Counted from the stretch's first letter, positions 42,521 through 52,393 are shown. The stretch is 64,000 bases of DNA from a bacterium (GCA_016786595.1 JAEUWB010000058.1:1-64000), one strand, 5' to 3'. Translations and numbers: made by a program. The notes: generated from the sequence alone by a model not told the origin.

Positions 42521-42601
42521 ATCTAGTTTTTCTTAAAATTGAGCTTATCTCGCTTAACGCTAAGGATCAGCCAAAGTTCAAGCCTAAAAATTTATCACCA
42601 G

Positions 42602-43330
42602 CTACCACGGTAAAACTTTATTCATATGAAAGAGCTTCCCCGAAGGGCCGTTAGCGGGAAGGGTTGCCAGTCGAATTGAAGTTTTAGCTCCTGTAGCAAC
42701 ATCAACTGGCCCTTTAGCTGTGCCCATGCGCGTGCGCACCCAGCCTGGGTGCGCAGCGTTGACCTTAATTTTTGTCCCTTTCAACTCATAAGCAAGATGC
42801 ACTGTGAGAGCATTCAAAGCAGTTTTTGAAGCGGAGTAACCTAAAACATTCCAACCATAAATTTCTGAATTTGTTTTTTGCAGTAGCGTGAGTGAACTGG
42901 CAATACTTGAGACATTGACAATTCGACCTTGAGAGCTTTTCTTCAGGAGCGGTAATAGTTTTTGCGTTAGCAGAATTACGCCAAAGAAATTGGTTTTAAA
43001 AGTTTGTTTGATTTTCTGATAACTTGCTTGTGATGGAGGGGTTGTCCAGGGCTCGAGCAAGACTCCAGCATTATTGACCAGGACATCAAGCTTTTTATAC
43101 TTTCTCTTAATTTGCTGAACAGCTTTAAGAATCGAATCATCACTGGAGAGATCAAGCTTAACTAGCTCAGCAGAAACGCCTCTATTTTTTAGTGCCACAA
43201 GGGCGCTCTTCCCGAGCTTTTGGTTACGCACGCCAAGCAAAATGTGCATTCCCTTCTGACCAAGCCCAAGGGCGGTCTCGAAACCAATTCCTCGATTTGA
43301 GCCCGTGATCAGTGCTACTTTCCTAGCCAT
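42602..43330 (-). CDS. Short-chain dehydrogenase/reductase
   Basis: NAD(P)-dependent oxidoreductase. The Rossmann glycine motif TGSNRGIGFE lies near residue 9, NNAGVLLEP near residue 86, the catalytic Ser in VNVSSIAS, and Tyr-Lys in YSASKTALN near residue 165; HPGWVRTRMG is the usual post-catalytic segment. 242 residues fits the classical family. Substrate cannot be told. Shine-Dalgarno GAGGAAAT is just upstream. The gene is convergent with the DtxR-type regulator. Confidence 0.9.
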   Translation of the reverse strand: MARKVALITGSNRGIGFETALGLGQKGMHILLGVRNQKLGKSALVALKNRGVSAELVKLDLSSDDSILKAVQQIKRKYKKLDVLVNNAGVLLEPWTTPPSQASYQKIKQTFKTNFFGVILLTQKLLPLLKKSSQGRIVNVSSIASSLTLLQKTNSEIYGWNVLGYSASKTALNALTVHLAYELKGTKIKVNAAHPGWVRTRMGTAKGPVDVATGAKTSIRLATLPANGPSGKLFHMNKVLPW

Positions 43331-43385
43331 ATTTCCTCAAAATTAATTAATAATTTCAATATATTAAGTAAATTTCTATCTGGAA

Positions 43386-43414
43386 TTGCAATATTCACAA
43401 ACAAGTGCGATTAT
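43386..43414 (+). promoter_or_regulatory. Possible promoter of rplS
   Basis: TTGCAA (43386-43391) and GATTAT (43409-43414) with a 17-base spacer, 35 bases before the rplS ATG, which also has a good TTGAGG Shine-Dalgarno. Confidence 0.4.
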
Positions 43415-43449
43415 CCCGCCTCCCAAATATTGAATAATTTGAGGCTTAT

Positions 43450-43809
43450 ATGAATCTTGTTGAAAAAATTGCTGCATCGCAGTGTAAAGAATCTACCACG
43501 AAATTTCGCACTGGCGATACTGTCCGTGTTCACCAACTAATTCAAGAAGGTGGCAAAGAACGCGTCCAGATTTTTGAAGGCGTAATCATTCGTCATGCTG
43601 GTGGCGGCATCAGTGAAAGTATCACGGTGCGTAAGATTTCATATAACGTTGGAGTTGAGCGTATTTTCCCAATCAATTCACCACGCGTTCAAAAAATTGA
43701 AGTTAAACAACGTGGTAAAGTCCGTCGTGGGCGTATTTACTACTTAAGAGGTTTACGTGGTAAAGCTGCTAAGATCGAAGAAGCACGCTACGAAAGCCCT
43801 TCAAGTTAA
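43450..43809 (+). CDS. rplS: 50S ribosomal protein L19
   Basis: A component of the large subunit at the 30S-50S interface. Family motifs: [46 protein letters not shown] and the basic end [23 protein letters not shown]. Length 119 is normal. It is not accompanied by rpsP, rimM or trmD, its usual partners, so it stands alone here. A TTGAGGCTTAT leader gives a good ribosome binding site. A palindrome lies about 65 bases downstream. Confidence 0.97.
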   Translation: MNLVEKIAASQCKESTTKFRTGDTVRVHQLIQEGGKERVQIFEGVIIRHAGGGISESITVRKISYNVGVERIFPINSPRVQKIEVKQRGKVRRGRIYYLRGLRGKAAKIEEARYESPSS

Positions 43810-43874
43810 CAGTCATTTGCTTTCTGTCTAAGAGCCAAGTTGAGTCTTTTCGGAACGCACCTGTTGTGGCTTCA

Positions 43875-43892
43875 CCTAGGCTGTAGCCTAGG
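43875..43892. terminator. Palindromic hairpin after rplS
   Basis: CCTAGGC TGTA GCCTAGG, a perfect 7-bp stem with a four-base loop. It is about 65 bases after the rplS stop and just upstream of a MITE-like element; no T-run follows. Confidence 0.4.
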
Positions 43893-43905
43893 CCCACACA
43901 CAGGG

Positions 43906-44061
43906 TGTCATCTTGAGCGAGTCTTGTGATAAGCGAAGCGAATGCAAGACGAGTCGAAAGATCTCCAAATCACTCCACAGCAGTGAGAAGGCTTTTTTGG
44001 AAATCCATTCGACTCTTTTTATGCTCGAATACTTCTCGCATAAAAATCGCTCAGAATGACA
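43906..44061. mobile_element. MITE-like palindromic element (TGTCATCTTGAGCGA ends)
   Basis: Left end TGTCATCTTGAGCGA (43906-43920); right end TCGCTCAGAATGACA (44047-44061), inverted with two mismatches. Inside are the words AGCGAAGCGAA and AGATCTCC. These match the widespread bacterial intergenic repeat pattern TGTCATNCTGAGCGAAGCGAAGNATCT. About 156 bases, no coding capacity. It fills the gap between rplS and the bactofilin gene. Confidence 0.7.
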
Positions 44062-44098
44062 AATTTTGGAATTGTATACGATTGTCCAAAATCGCCCC

Positions 44099-44800
44099 TT
44101 ATTTAGACAAGTTGCAGTAGCCGTTAAAGGCCCCCCCATCCTCAATCACCAGGCGCTTTACTGTGATATCTGCATCAAGACGGCCGCCACGGCGAATTTC
44201 AATCAGATCCTCTACCTGGATATCTCCGGTCACAGTACCAAGCACAATCAATGTTCCCACACGTACTTTAGCATCAACAATTCCATGACTTCCTACAATC
44301 AGGGCACTTGGTGAAGTCACTTCACCGTGTAATGTGCCTTCAACCCTTACCGGACTATCAAAGCTGAGCTTTCCTTCGATTACCGTTCCAGTGCCGATCG
44401 CAGCACGAATGTGCGTGCCAAAGCGCCTCTGCAAATCGTCTTCCAATGTTAGACTTGGGTCGCTGGTTGGAACTTTTGCAAATGATTGCGCCAGGCTTCC
44501 GGAGGAAGCGCTAGTCCCACTTGAATATGTAGTTGATTGCTGAGTGCTAAAAGTCGGCTGCGCGTAACTAGTTTGTCGCTGTGTAAACATATCTGTTTGT
44601 GCAGATGTGCGCGAACTGCTTTGCGCCTGATCTGAGAAGTCTAGGTCGATAGTTGCCCCAACTTCCGAAGCATTTTCAGTTTGCTTGCCAGTGAGCAGCA
44701 CAACATCGTCATCAAATGAACTATCACTCGATGTGCCTTGAAGAGCTGCAGCGTGCCAGCGTTTTAATGTATCGTTAGTTTTTCCGAATCCTAGTTTCAT
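44099..44800 (-). CDS. Bactofilin with long disordered N-terminus
   Basis: A cytoskeletal polymer-forming protein of the bactofilin (DUF583) family. The C-terminal ~110 residues are a right-handed beta-helix with repeats: GTGTVIEGKLSFDSPVRVEGTLHGEV, ALIVGSHGIVDAKVRVGTLIVLGTVTGDIQ, LIEIRRGGRLDADITVKRLVIEDGGAFNG. The first ~120 residues are Ser/Thr/Gln-rich and disordered, longer than in the other bactofilin at 62862. 233 residues. Both may scaffold envelope machinery. It follows the membrane gene at 44917 on the same strand, 116 bases apart. Confidence 0.92.
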   Translation of the reverse strand: MKLGFGKTNDTLKRWHAAALQGTSSDSSFDDDVVLLTGKQTENASEVGATIDLDFSDQAQSSSRTSAQTDMFTQRQTSYAQPTFSTQQSTTYSSGTSASSGSLAQSFAKVPTSDPSLTLEDDLQRRFGTHIRAAIGTGTVIEGKLSFDSPVRVEGTLHGEVTSPSALIVGSHGIVDAKVRVGTLIVLGTVTGDIQVEDLIEIRRGGRLDADITVKRLVIEDGGAFNGYCNLSK

Positions 44801-44916
44801 AACTTCTAAACCTTACTGCTTAATCGGCCCCCCAGCGGGGCGCTTCAATTGGGTTAAAGCAGTACCATTATTTCCCCTTAAATGCCAGGGGGAATTGTGG
44901 TGTGTGATTTTTGAGT

Positions 44917-47016
44917 TTAGAAATTTATCTTTATTTCGCGGCCCAGCAGGCTGTCCGAATCAAGGTTTACCTGAATAAACTGCACTTCTTGCTGCTTGCC
45001 ACCACCGAGGTCCTCTACAAAACCTGGTGCTGGAGATAATCTGACACCTGCAATATTAGGCTTTAATCGCGGATGGAAACGATAGCGCAGAATGGAACTA
45101 ATACTTCTTGGAGTGAAACTTATCCCCGAATCATTTGATTTAACTTCTCCAGCTCCGATAACCAAATAGCTTGTAGTTTTAGGGGTGCGCACAAAAAGCC
45201 TAAAGCGCCCTGCTTCGAAAACTTGCTTGTAGTTTGGTTGTGCAAGGAAATATTTTGCCCAAATTGAGTTATGCGAGACTACGGCAGTGGCATAAATCAG
45301 ATCGAGAAAGGACTCAATGCCCTCTGGTCCGCGATCGCGAAATGACTGCGGGATGGGGTCAACAGCCGTCCACTTGCTATGGTAAAAATCCGAAGCATAG
45401 AGGTCTTTCGAGGTAAACGCTGCAAGCGGCGCAATATGCCCCCCATCTTGACTGGCAAAAGAGCTGCTGCAAAGTTCATGCAAGATAAATCCGGCAAAAA
45501 ATGTTCGTCCCTTGCCTCCGTGAGTTTCAATTGCCTGGGCAAGATTCTGAACAGCATCATCGGCAAGTTTAAAATGAAAGTACGCGCGATTAGAATACGC
45601 GTTAGCTGGAATAATTACGCTCAAAAAAACAAACCCCAGCGGGATCACTCTTAAGGCAGCAAGGGTTAATTTATTCCAACCAAGTAAATTCTTATTTTCT
45701 AAAGATTGGTTTAAATAAATCGCCGCAATTACCAGCATCAAATATGAAGCTGGAATAACCATGCGCTTAAGCTCAAGCTGAGGTTTAAAGGTATCACCCA
45801 AGAGTTGTAGAAAAATCACCCAGACAAGGTGTAGGGCTATTAACTGCACACGTTTATCTCGGCCAAGATAGTAGAGCGCTGGAAGCAGCAAGAAAATAAA
45901 AAGTGGGTTAGTTTTCTTCAAACTCTCATTCAGTGATTTAACGCTTTTAGCAATTTTTTTAGAGATTATTGGTTTAGGTTTATTAGTAGCTGAAGTTTGA
46001 GCTGCTAAGCTTTCTGCTTTAGCGTTTCCAGCGGACTGAACTCCATGCACTCCGGGAAGCGCTTTGAGCTGCAGGAAATCAAAAACTCTCGATTCACGGA
46101 TAAAGGTAAAGACCCATAATGAATGTATCGCTCCGCAAGCAAAAAGCAGTGCTAGTATTTTCCTGCGGCGAGACTTTTCAAAAACAGTTCGAAACTTGAT
46201 AAGGGCAATTAAAATCAATGGCAGGTAGAGCGCAATTCCAAGCGGCCAAAACAAGCCCAAACTAGAGATGAAAAATAGCGCAATAATTTCTTTCCAACTC
46301 GGCGGCATTTGCCCAAAGCAAACTTTCCAACCTAAAGCCAAAATTAAGGGATAGAATCCAACCGCAAGACAAAAACCCAATGTTCCGTACTGGAGCAGCC
46401 ACTCAAGAAAATATGTTGACGGTGCTAAGGCAAATAGTCCTGCTAAGCTAGCCGCAAGCGATCCAAAGCCAAAAACGCGTAGCGAAAAAAAGACCGCCCA
46501 GGGTGTGATAAAAATATAGAGATAGGGAATAATTAGATTATAGAGCAATGCGCTTTGCACACTTGAGAAATCAAAAAAATAGACAAATGGCGCAGTTAAG
46601 AAAAAAACATTTAAAATTCCTGAAGGGAAAAATTCACGCGCCGAATAGCCCGCATTCCAGCGCGGATTATAAAATGGAATTTCAGGAAAGTGATCTTTGA
46701 GTAGCTTTAAGCGGTAAAGAAAGCTCGGGTGATCATCACTAAAAATTAAATTTGCCCCTGTATAACGTAAGAATAGAATTGTAATAATTAGCTGCGCGCC
46801 GAATAAGACAAAAGGTGAAGCCAGGCGCTTGTCTACTTGCGCATGGATAGCGCTGAAGCATGCTCCAGCGCAAAGCACTATTCCTAAAATTGGATATTGA
46901 TTTAAGAAAGTAAAGTTTCCAGTAGTCCAGGGGCAAAAAAAGATTGCTGCCAGGCAGAGATTTGCCAAGATCAGGGGGGCAAGCTCAAAAGCTAATATTT
47001 TACAAATTTTATGCAT
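44917..47016 (-). CDS. Large polytopic membrane protein, possible GT-C glycosyltransferase
   Basis: 699 residues with about a dozen membrane spans and a C-terminal soluble domain of ~200 residues. An acidic pair lies in the first periplasmic loop (FSDDHPSFLYRLKLLKDHFPEIP), followed by FYNPRWNAGYSAREFFPSG, a pattern seen in GT-C-like uncharacterised membrane proteins. An Ala/Lys-rich loop occurs around residue 320-360. No close family is recognised. The next gene upstream (LPG-synthase-like) overlaps its start by eight bases, so they are co-translated and probably work on the same lipid or polymer. Confidence 0.7.
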   Translation of the reverse strand: MHKICKILAFELAPLILANLCLAAIFFCPWTTGNFTFLNQYPILGIVLCAGACFSAIHAQVDKRLASPFVLFGAQLIITILFLRYTGANLIFSDDHPSFLYRLKLLKDHFPEIPFYNPRWNAGYSAREFFPSGILNVFFLTAPFVYFFDFSSVQSALLYNLIIPYLYIFITPWAVFFSLRVFGFGSLAASLAGLFALAPSTYFLEWLLQYGTLGFCLAVGFYPLILALGWKVCFGQMPPSWKEIIALFFISSLGLFWPLGIALYLPLILIALIKFRTVFEKSRRRKILALLFACGAIHSLWVFTFIRESRVFDFLQLKALPGVHGVQSAGNAKAESLAAQTSATNKPKPIISKKIAKSVKSLNESLKKTNPLFIFLLLPALYYLGRDKRVQLIALHLVWVIFLQLLGDTFKPQLELKRMVIPASYLMLVIAAIYLNQSLENKNLLGWNKLTLAALRVIPLGFVFLSVIIPANAYSNRAYFHFKLADDAVQNLAQAIETHGGKGRTFFAGFILHELCSSSFASQDGGHIAPLAAFTSKDLYASDFYHSKWTAVDPIPQSFRDRGPEGIESFLDLIYATAVVSHNSIWAKYFLAQPNYKQVFEAGRFRLFVRTPKTTSYLVIGAGEVKSNDSGISFTPRSISSILRYRFHPRLKPNIAGVRLSPAPGFVEDLGGGKQQEVQFIQVNLDSDSLLGREIKINF

Positions 47017-47977
47017 TCGAAAGTAATTCTTTGGCAGTTTTCTTATGTTGCTTTTGCACTAACATCAAAATCAAACCACCGAGTATTGCAATTAAAATAG
47101 TCTTTGCCCGAAGCACCAGCGCAAGACCTAGACCTTGGGCCTTTGTAGCACCAATGCGTTCAAGTAAAAATACAAATGCACCTTCCTGCACACCAATTCC
47201 CCCCGGAGTGACAGGAATCATTCCAATTAGTAGGGCCAGTGGCACAACCACAAACAGCTCGGAAATATTTTGGGTTTCCCAGCCAACAGCTCTTCCCGCA
47301 ACATAGGTATTTAGCACAGCAATTAAATGATATAAAAATGAGAGCAGCAGAGTATTAAACATTAAGCGTGGGTTAGCCTTAACCTCGCTTACATGACCAG
47401 AGACTTTCAAAATTAATTTTTCAAGTTTAGCTGTGATTTGCGGTAAAGGAATTTGCTTAATCAGTTTTAAAAATATGTTGAGCGCGTGCTTTGAGAAAAT
47501 AACCCAGGTGCCAAAAAAAACTCCAAGCGCCACAAGGGTAATTGCAACTTCAAAACCTGCAGCCACATTTGTGCCGCGCATCACAAAAAACAATCCTAGC
47601 GCTGTCATTGCGACAAGTCCTGACCAACGTTCAAAAAAAGTTGAACTATATGCAGCGGTATTTGAATTAAGAGATTTTCCTAGATAATAGCTGCGCGCAA
47701 CGTCGCCCCCAACATAGGAGGGGAAAAACACATTAAAGAAGTAGCCCAGCGTATATAATTTAATTAAGGTCAAAAGTGGCACTGTTTCTCCAGCAACGCT
47801 TAAGAATTGCTGCCACTTCAGTGCGCTAATTGTAATCAATATTGCAGAGATCAAAAGTAGTAATAAAATTGAAAATAAATCAATCTCAAGCAGCGCACGT
47901 ACTAACGCGCTCATGCCGACATGCGCAAGCACGAGATATAAGATCACAATTGCTACAAGAATTTTTAACCAACGCAT
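47009..47977 (-). CDS. Lysylphosphatidylglycerol synthase transmembrane-region (flippase-like) protein
   Basis: About eight membrane spans with UPF0104/LPG_synthase_TM signatures: LKWQQFLSVAG, YFFNVFFPSYVGGDVARSYYLGK near residue 80, and IGMIPVTPGGIGVQEGAFVFLLER near residue 255. The enzymatic MprF C-terminal domain is absent, so this is the transmembrane-only type, seen beside glycosyltransferases and thought to act on lipids or membrane-bound sugars. 322 residues. It overlaps the next gene by eight bases and follows acylphosphatase by 27 bases. Confidence 0.85.
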   Translation of the reverse strand: MRWLKILVAIVILYLVLAHVGMSALVRALLEIDLFSILLLLLISAILITISALKWQQFLSVAGETVPLLTLIKLYTLGYFFNVFFPSYVGGDVARSYYLGKSLNSNTAAYSSTFFERWSGLVAMTALGLFFVMRGTNVAAGFEVAITLVALGVFFGTWVIFSKHALNIFLKLIKQIPLPQITAKLEKLILKVSGHVSEVKANPRLMFNTLLLSFLYHLIAVLNTYVAGRAVGWETQNISELFVVVPLALLIGMIPVTPGGIGVQEGAFVFLLERIGATKAQGLGLALVLRAKTILIAILGGLILMLVQKQHKKTAKELLSNA

Positions 47978-48004
47978 GTTTTTCTCGAGAACGAGAAGGA
48001 TAGG

Positions 48005-48292
48005 TTAGGCCGATCGAAGAATCAAGAAAGTCCCAAACTCTGCGGTAGGTTCATCAAACTTAAGGGCAATATCAGTCACTTTTGCATTATTCGGCCCAGC
48101 AGAGACGTATTGAAGCAAGCTCTGCACAGCACTATCACGCCCTTCAAAAACAGCTTCAACTTGGCCATCGAGTCGGTTTCGCACCCAACCTGTCACGCCC
48201 TTAGCTAGCGCTTGTGCTTTTGTCGACTCGCGAAAAGCAACTCCCTGTACAAGACCAGAAACGATTACATGAGCGCGAACTGAATTTGCCAT
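48005..48292 (-). CDS. acyP: Acylphosphatase
   Basis: A small enzyme hydrolysing acyl phosphates. The catalytic Arg lies in GLVQGVAFRESTKAQALAKG (family VQGVxFR motif) and the Asn in GWVRNRLDGQVEAVFEG. 95 residues matches the family. It may be the first gene of a minus-strand operon with the flippase-like and GT-C-like membrane proteins. Its role there is unclear because acylphosphatases are commonly scattered in genomes. Confidence 0.92.
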   Translation of the reverse strand: MANSVRAHVIVSGLVQGVAFRESTKAQALAKGVTGWVRNRLDGQVEAVFEGRDSAVQSLLQYVSAGPNNAKVTDIALKFDEPTAEFGTFLILRSA

Positions 48293-48510
48293 AGACTGCT
48301 GTGTTTTTTTGCCACACTAAATATTTTGTGGATTGGCTATAATCGCATAGTTTCCTGAATTGAACTAGCAGTGGAGACTAGAATAGGTATTCGGAATTTC
48401 CCTCTGAAGAAGTTTAAAATATCGTAACAAATTCTGACATCTCAAGTAGTTATGGGAGTTAACCATTAGTTGTGTTAGTGTTATAACCCAGTATGCGTTA
48501 AAGAAATTTT

Positions 48511-49458
48511 ATGAGTTTAGCACAATTGTCTTCATCAAATATTGATTTTGTTTCTGAAATTAATCGACTTAAGCGTGAGAAGTCGGCCGTGCTACTTGCT
48601 CACTACTATCAGGAACCTCAAATACAAGATATTGCTGACTACATTGGTGATTCGCTTGGGCTTTCACAACAAGCACAGCAAGCTAAAGCCCCGCTGATTC
48701 TTTTTGCTGGCGTAGTTTTCATGGCCGAGACTGCTAAAATTTTAAGCCCCAAGGCAAAGGTAGTTGTACCTGATCTTCAGGCCGGTTGCTCGCTTGCCGA
48801 TAATTGCCCGGCAGATAAATTTAAAGCTTTTATCGCTGAACGCCCAGATCACGTGGTGATTACATATGTGAATTGTAGTGCTGAGGTTAAGGCCTTGAGT
48901 GATATCCTCTGTACTTCAGCAAATGCAGAAAAGATCATTCGCTCAGTTCCAGAGGATGAAAAAATTATTTTTGCTCCAGACCGCCACTTAGGACGTTATC
49001 TCATCAAGAAAACTGGTCGCGAGATGGTGCTTTGGAATGGTTCTTGCATTGTGCATGAAACTTTTGATGAAAAGCATTTAGTGCAACTTAAAGCCCGCCA
49101 TCCAGCTGCTGAGATCATTGCTCATCCAGAATGTCCTGAGCAAATTTTAGCTCATGCCGTGCATATTGGCTCAACTTCTTCACTGCTTAAATACGTCCAA
49201 ACCTCATCCGCCAGAGAATTTATTGTTGTGACTGAGCCCGGTATTATTCACCAGATGAAAAAGGCCTGTCCGACAAAAATTTTTCACGAAGCTCCGCAAA
49301 CCGATGGCTGTGCTTGCAATCAATGCCCGTACATGCGCTTGAATACTTTAGAAAAAATCTATCTTGCGCTACGCGATGAGAAACCTGAAATCACTGTTCC
49401 TGCTGATATTATTGAAAAAGCGCGAATTCCACTCGATCGGATGTTAGCGCTAAGTTAA
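48511..49458 (+). CDS. nadA: Quinolinate synthase
   Basis: Condenses iminoaspartate and dihydroxyacetone phosphate to quinolinate in de novo NAD synthesis, using an Fe-S cluster. Family features: [20 protein letters not shown] near residue 26, cluster Cys in AGCSLADNC and [17 protein letters not shown] near residue 270, a further Cys in HPECPEQ, and [11 protein letters not shown]. Length 315 fits. nadB and nadC are not in the window. The cysteine desulfurase follows after eight bases, a logical source of cluster sulfur. A TATAAT at 48338 lies too far upstream to be certain. Confidence 0.95.
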   Translation: MSLAQLSSSNIDFVSEINRLKREKSAVLLAHYYQEPQIQDIADYIGDSLGLSQQAQQAKAPLILFAGVVFMAETAKILSPKAKVVVPDLQAGCSLADNCPADKFKAFIAERPDHVVITYVNCSAEVKALSDILCTSANAEKIIRSVPEDEKIIFAPDRHLGRYLIKKTGREMVLWNGSCIVHETFDEKHLVQLKARHPAAEIIAHPECPEQILAHAVHIGSTSSLLKYVQTSSAREFIVVTEPGIIHQMKKACPTKIFHEAPQTDGCACNQCPYMRLNTLEKIYLALRDEKPEITVPADIIEKARIPLDRMLALS

Positions 49459-49466
49459 GAGAAATT

Positions 49467-50627
49467 ATGGCTCAAACAATTTACCTTGATAACAATGCAA
49501 CAACAAAACTTGATGAGCGAGTGCTCGATGCGATGGTGCCAGTTTATAAGGAGCATTTTGGTAATCCCGAGAGCACAACGCATCCTTATGGTTGGTTTGC
49601 TGAGGAGTTAGTGAGTATTGCGCGGGAGGAAATTTCGGAGGCGATTCGTTCAACGCCGGAGGAAATAATTTTTACAAGTGGCGCAACAGAGGCCAATAAT
49701 TTAGCGCTTTTTGGCAGTTTGCATAGCTACATTAAAAGTTCAAGGCCGGCGCATGTAATTTCCTGCGTAACTGAGCATAGTTCAGTGCTGGAGCCGCTCG
49801 AGCGTCTAAAATCTCAAGGTATTGATGTCACACTTTTAGAAGTTTCAGGAAATGGCTCGATCTCACTTGAAGCTTTAAAAGCAGCACTTCGCGATGACAC
49901 GGTCCTAGTATCTTTAATGCTGGCCAATAACGAGATTGGAACGATTCACGATCTGCACGCGGTAAGTTCATTAGTTAAGCCACGTGGCATTTTAGTGCAC
50001 ACCGATGCAACGCAAGCGCTAGGGAAAATATCAATCAGCACCAAATCTCTTGGTGTTGATCTGTTATCGCTTTCTGCCCACAAAGCACACGGACCAAAAG
50101 GGGTTGGCGCGTTATTCATTAAACAATCTGTGCAGCGCAGTATTGAGGCTCAGCTCTTGGGTGGTGGGCATGAGCATGGACTGCGTGCAGGAACGTTAAA
50201 TGTGCCTGGGATTGTAGGATTTGGGAAGGCTTCTTTTTATGCTCAGGCTGACCTCACTAAAACGCAAGCGACTTTGCAGAAACTTTCTCGAATGTTTTTA
50301 GATGGGCTGACTAAGGTAATTCCTGGGGTTTACGTGAATGGGCCGCTGGAAAACAGGTTACCTGGAAATTTGAATCTTGCTTTAGATGAAATTCCTGCGG
50401 TTACTCTTGTCGCTGAGCTTAAGTCGCGTGTGGCTTTTTCGCTTGGTTCGGCCTGTCAGGCCAAGCATGCAGGGCCTTCGCACGTGATTAAAGCTTTAGG
50501 TCTAGAAAAAGAGCGTATGCATGAAAGTTTCAGAATTGGCATTTCCAAATTCACAACCGAGGATGAAATTTTTGGTGCTGTGCAGGCTTTTACTGACGCG
50601 GCGCAAGCGTTACGATCGCATGCCTAG
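49467..50627 (+). CDS. Cysteine desulfurase (NifS/IscS-like)
   Basis: PLP enzyme that takes sulfur from cysteine for Fe-S clusters. N-terminal YLDNNATTKLDERVLDAMVP, TSGATEANNLAL near residue 70, PLP-binding Lys in LSAHKAHGPKGVGAL near residue 205, and the active-site Cys in FSLGSACQAKHAGPSHVIKALG near residue 330. Length 386 is right for the NifS/IscS group. It is eight bases after nadA, so the two should be co-transcribed; nadA-nifS pairing is seen in other bacteria, consistent with maturation of NadA's cluster. Confidence 0.92.
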   Translation: MAQTIYLDNNATTKLDERVLDAMVPVYKEHFGNPESTTHPYGWFAEELVSIAREEISEAIRSTPEEIIFTSGATEANNLALFGSLHSYIKSSRPAHVISCVTEHSSVLEPLERLKSQGIDVTLLEVSGNGSISLEALKAALRDDTVLVSLMLANNEIGTIHDLHAVSSLVKPRGILVHTDATQALGKISISTKSLGVDLLSLSAHKAHGPKGVGALFIKQSVQRSIEAQLLGGGHEHGLRAGTLNVPGIVGFGKASFYAQADLTKTQATLQKLSRMFLDGLTKVIPGVYVNGPLENRLPGNLNLALDEIPAVTLVAELKSRVAFSLGSACQAKHAGPSHVIKALGLEKERMHESFRIGISKFTTEDEIFGAVQAFTDAAQALRSHA

Positions 50628-50821
50628 TGCTTTGCAACCAATCGGTGAGATGCTGTCCTGCTAAATTAGTTGAACCTATTTTCTCTTCACAAAATAACAG
50701 TTAAAATAAAAGTGCCGAATTGATTTAAACAACGCTCAATTCAGCAAAGGCGTAAACCTAAACGTCACTTTCAAGCCGTGCGCTTCGTAGATGTAATCTA
50801 GTCACACAGCTTATAAAGCTA

Positions 50822-51382
50822 CTAACTTCCCAAGCCAGTCCGAAGGTCGTTCGCGTTCCAAATCAGTCTCCGCAGAGCTTCAACGCTGACAACTTGAACA
50901 AGTCCTGTTTGATTCTCGCCAATTCCGACGATGGCCAGATATTCCTGCCCTGGTGCTAGAAACTCCAAGATCACTCCGATGCAAAAAGCGCACGGTTTTG
51001 AGGGCTCCCTAGTCCAGACACAAACAGCAGCCAGGTGCTGGTCGGGCAAGCTCAAATGTCCTTGCGCGCTTGCCGTCCAGATCGCATTCCGTTCAGCGCA
51101 CACTGTGCCACCGTAGGAGGCATTCTCAACATTCGCGCCGGAAGCAATTTTCCCAGCTGACGTTAAGATCGCAGCACCTACAGGATAGCTGCTATAGGGG
51201 CGATGCCCACCATTCTCGACAGCACCGTCCGCGGCTCCAAGCAAAGCTTGGAATAGTTTCTCGTCAGCCTCAGGGTTTAACCCCAGAGAACCTACATAAG
51301 AGAGAAGCAGCGCAGGAATTTCTTCACGCGGAACTTCTCCATAAAATGCCCACATCGACGGGCATTCGGATGCTCTGTTCAT
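50822..51382 (-). CDS. Cytidine deaminase-family protein
   Basis: Zinc hydrolase that deaminates cytidine or a related base. Substrate loop SSYPVGAAILTSAGKIASGANVENASYGGTVCAERNAIW near residue 65 includes the CAE active site; the second zinc pair is PCAFC (family PCGxC) near residue 125, with VIL in place of the usual RQ. 186 residues is longer than short cdd proteins, from an N-terminal helical extension (EEIPALLLSYVGSLGLNPEAD). Single gene, flanked by 180-200 base gaps. Confidence 0.85.
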   Translation of the reverse strand: MNRASECPSMWAFYGEVPREEIPALLLSYVGSLGLNPEADEKLFQALLGAADGAVENGGHRPYSSYPVGAAILTSAGKIASGANVENASYGGTVCAERNAIWTASAQGHLSLPDQHLAAVCVWTREPSKPCAFCIGVILEFLAPGQEYLAIVGIGENQTGLVQVVSVEALRRLIWNANDLRTGLGS

Positions 51383-51563
51383 TGTTGATTACCAACCTCA
51401 CAAATCCCGTCACGTGCTCAAGGCTTTAATAGCCAATCGGACACAACCGCAGATAAGTTTAGCGAATCTATCAAAAATTATGATTAAATTCAATTTTCCA
51501 GGTGGAATTTTTTAAAGTTGTAAATGTTAAATCGATCACTAAAGTGATCTTACTGTTAGAATA

Positions 51564-52235
51564 CTAACTAATCTCAAAGCCTCTATACTGCCTAATTAAA
51601 ATCACACGTCCAAGGATTGAAACCAAGTGCATTAAAGCAACTGGCCAGCCATCTTGGAAACCCATGGTCGCACCAAAGACAACTCCTGAAATGTCTTTCG
51701 CCAGTGATAACCCAAGCATTGGAAGTGACAAATTACCAGTTGTTCCACTGGTAGTTAATAATTTTGATTGATGAAAAAATCCCCAGCCTAAATTAATAGA
51801 GAGCGCACAGAGGATCAAACGCCAGAGAGGGACTAACGCAGTTAGAGTTGACCTCGAAATAAGCGCAACTACAACAACAGCAATAAGAACACTCAAGGCA
51901 GTTAACAAATAATACTGAGATTGTTTATTTTTTCGCTCCTGCCAAATTTCATAAATAATAGCGAGAATAATAACGATCGCTATAATTCTAGGGATTACAA
52001 GATACGGATTAATCTGAGGTAAGCTTAGCCCATAAGCAAAGAAGCTATAGATTGAGATGTAGGCAGAAAAAATAAAGCGTAGGTCAATACTTTGTGTTGC
52101 TTTTAATTCCGAATTTCCGCCTGCGATTTGATTGGTAGCGCTCTGTTTTACCGTCCAGATTTTTCTGAGTTGATGCCAATATCCAGCAATTGTCAGTAGG
52201 AAAAATATTGAGCTAATTAGCCCTGCGATATTCAT
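51564..52235 (-). CDS. PQ-loop-like membrane protein
   Basis: Seven or so hydrophobic segments in two halves. Each half has a PQ-like pattern: GYWHQLRKIWTVKQSATNQI with IDLRFIFSAYISIYSFFAYGL, and GVVFGATMGFQDGWPVALMHLVSILGRVILIRQY. This resembles SWEET/SemiSWEET or PQ-loop transporters, but assignment is by pattern only. 223 residues. Isolated gene followed by a small intergenic gap and then the groES-like gene on the same strand. Confidence 0.5.
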   Translation of the reverse strand: MNIAGLISSIFFLLTIAGYWHQLRKIWTVKQSATNQIAGGNSELKATQSIDLRFIFSAYISIYSFFAYGLSLPQINPYLVIPRIIAIVIILAIIYEIWQERKNKQSQYYLLTALSVLIAVVVVALISRSTLTALVPLWRLILCALSINLGWGFFHQSKLLTTSGTTGNLSLPMLGLSLAKDISGVVFGATMGFQDGWPVALMHLVSILGRVILIRQYRGFEIS

Positions 52236-52393
52236 AAAAAATATTATTTGATATTTTTATACGTCTTTTTTGAGTTTGAGCTTGAGCCAAGGTCGAGGAA
52301 CAAAAATTTTTTTGATGCCGACTTTATTGTAATAAACGAGGCTGAGAAAAAATTTTCTGTGACGAAGAGATTGGCCAAGATCAAACTCAAAAA

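Noticed and set aside
48338-48343. TATAAT as the nadA -10 box
   Set aside because: No credible -35 is at the right spacing, and it is about 170 bases before the start codon; not enough to annotate.
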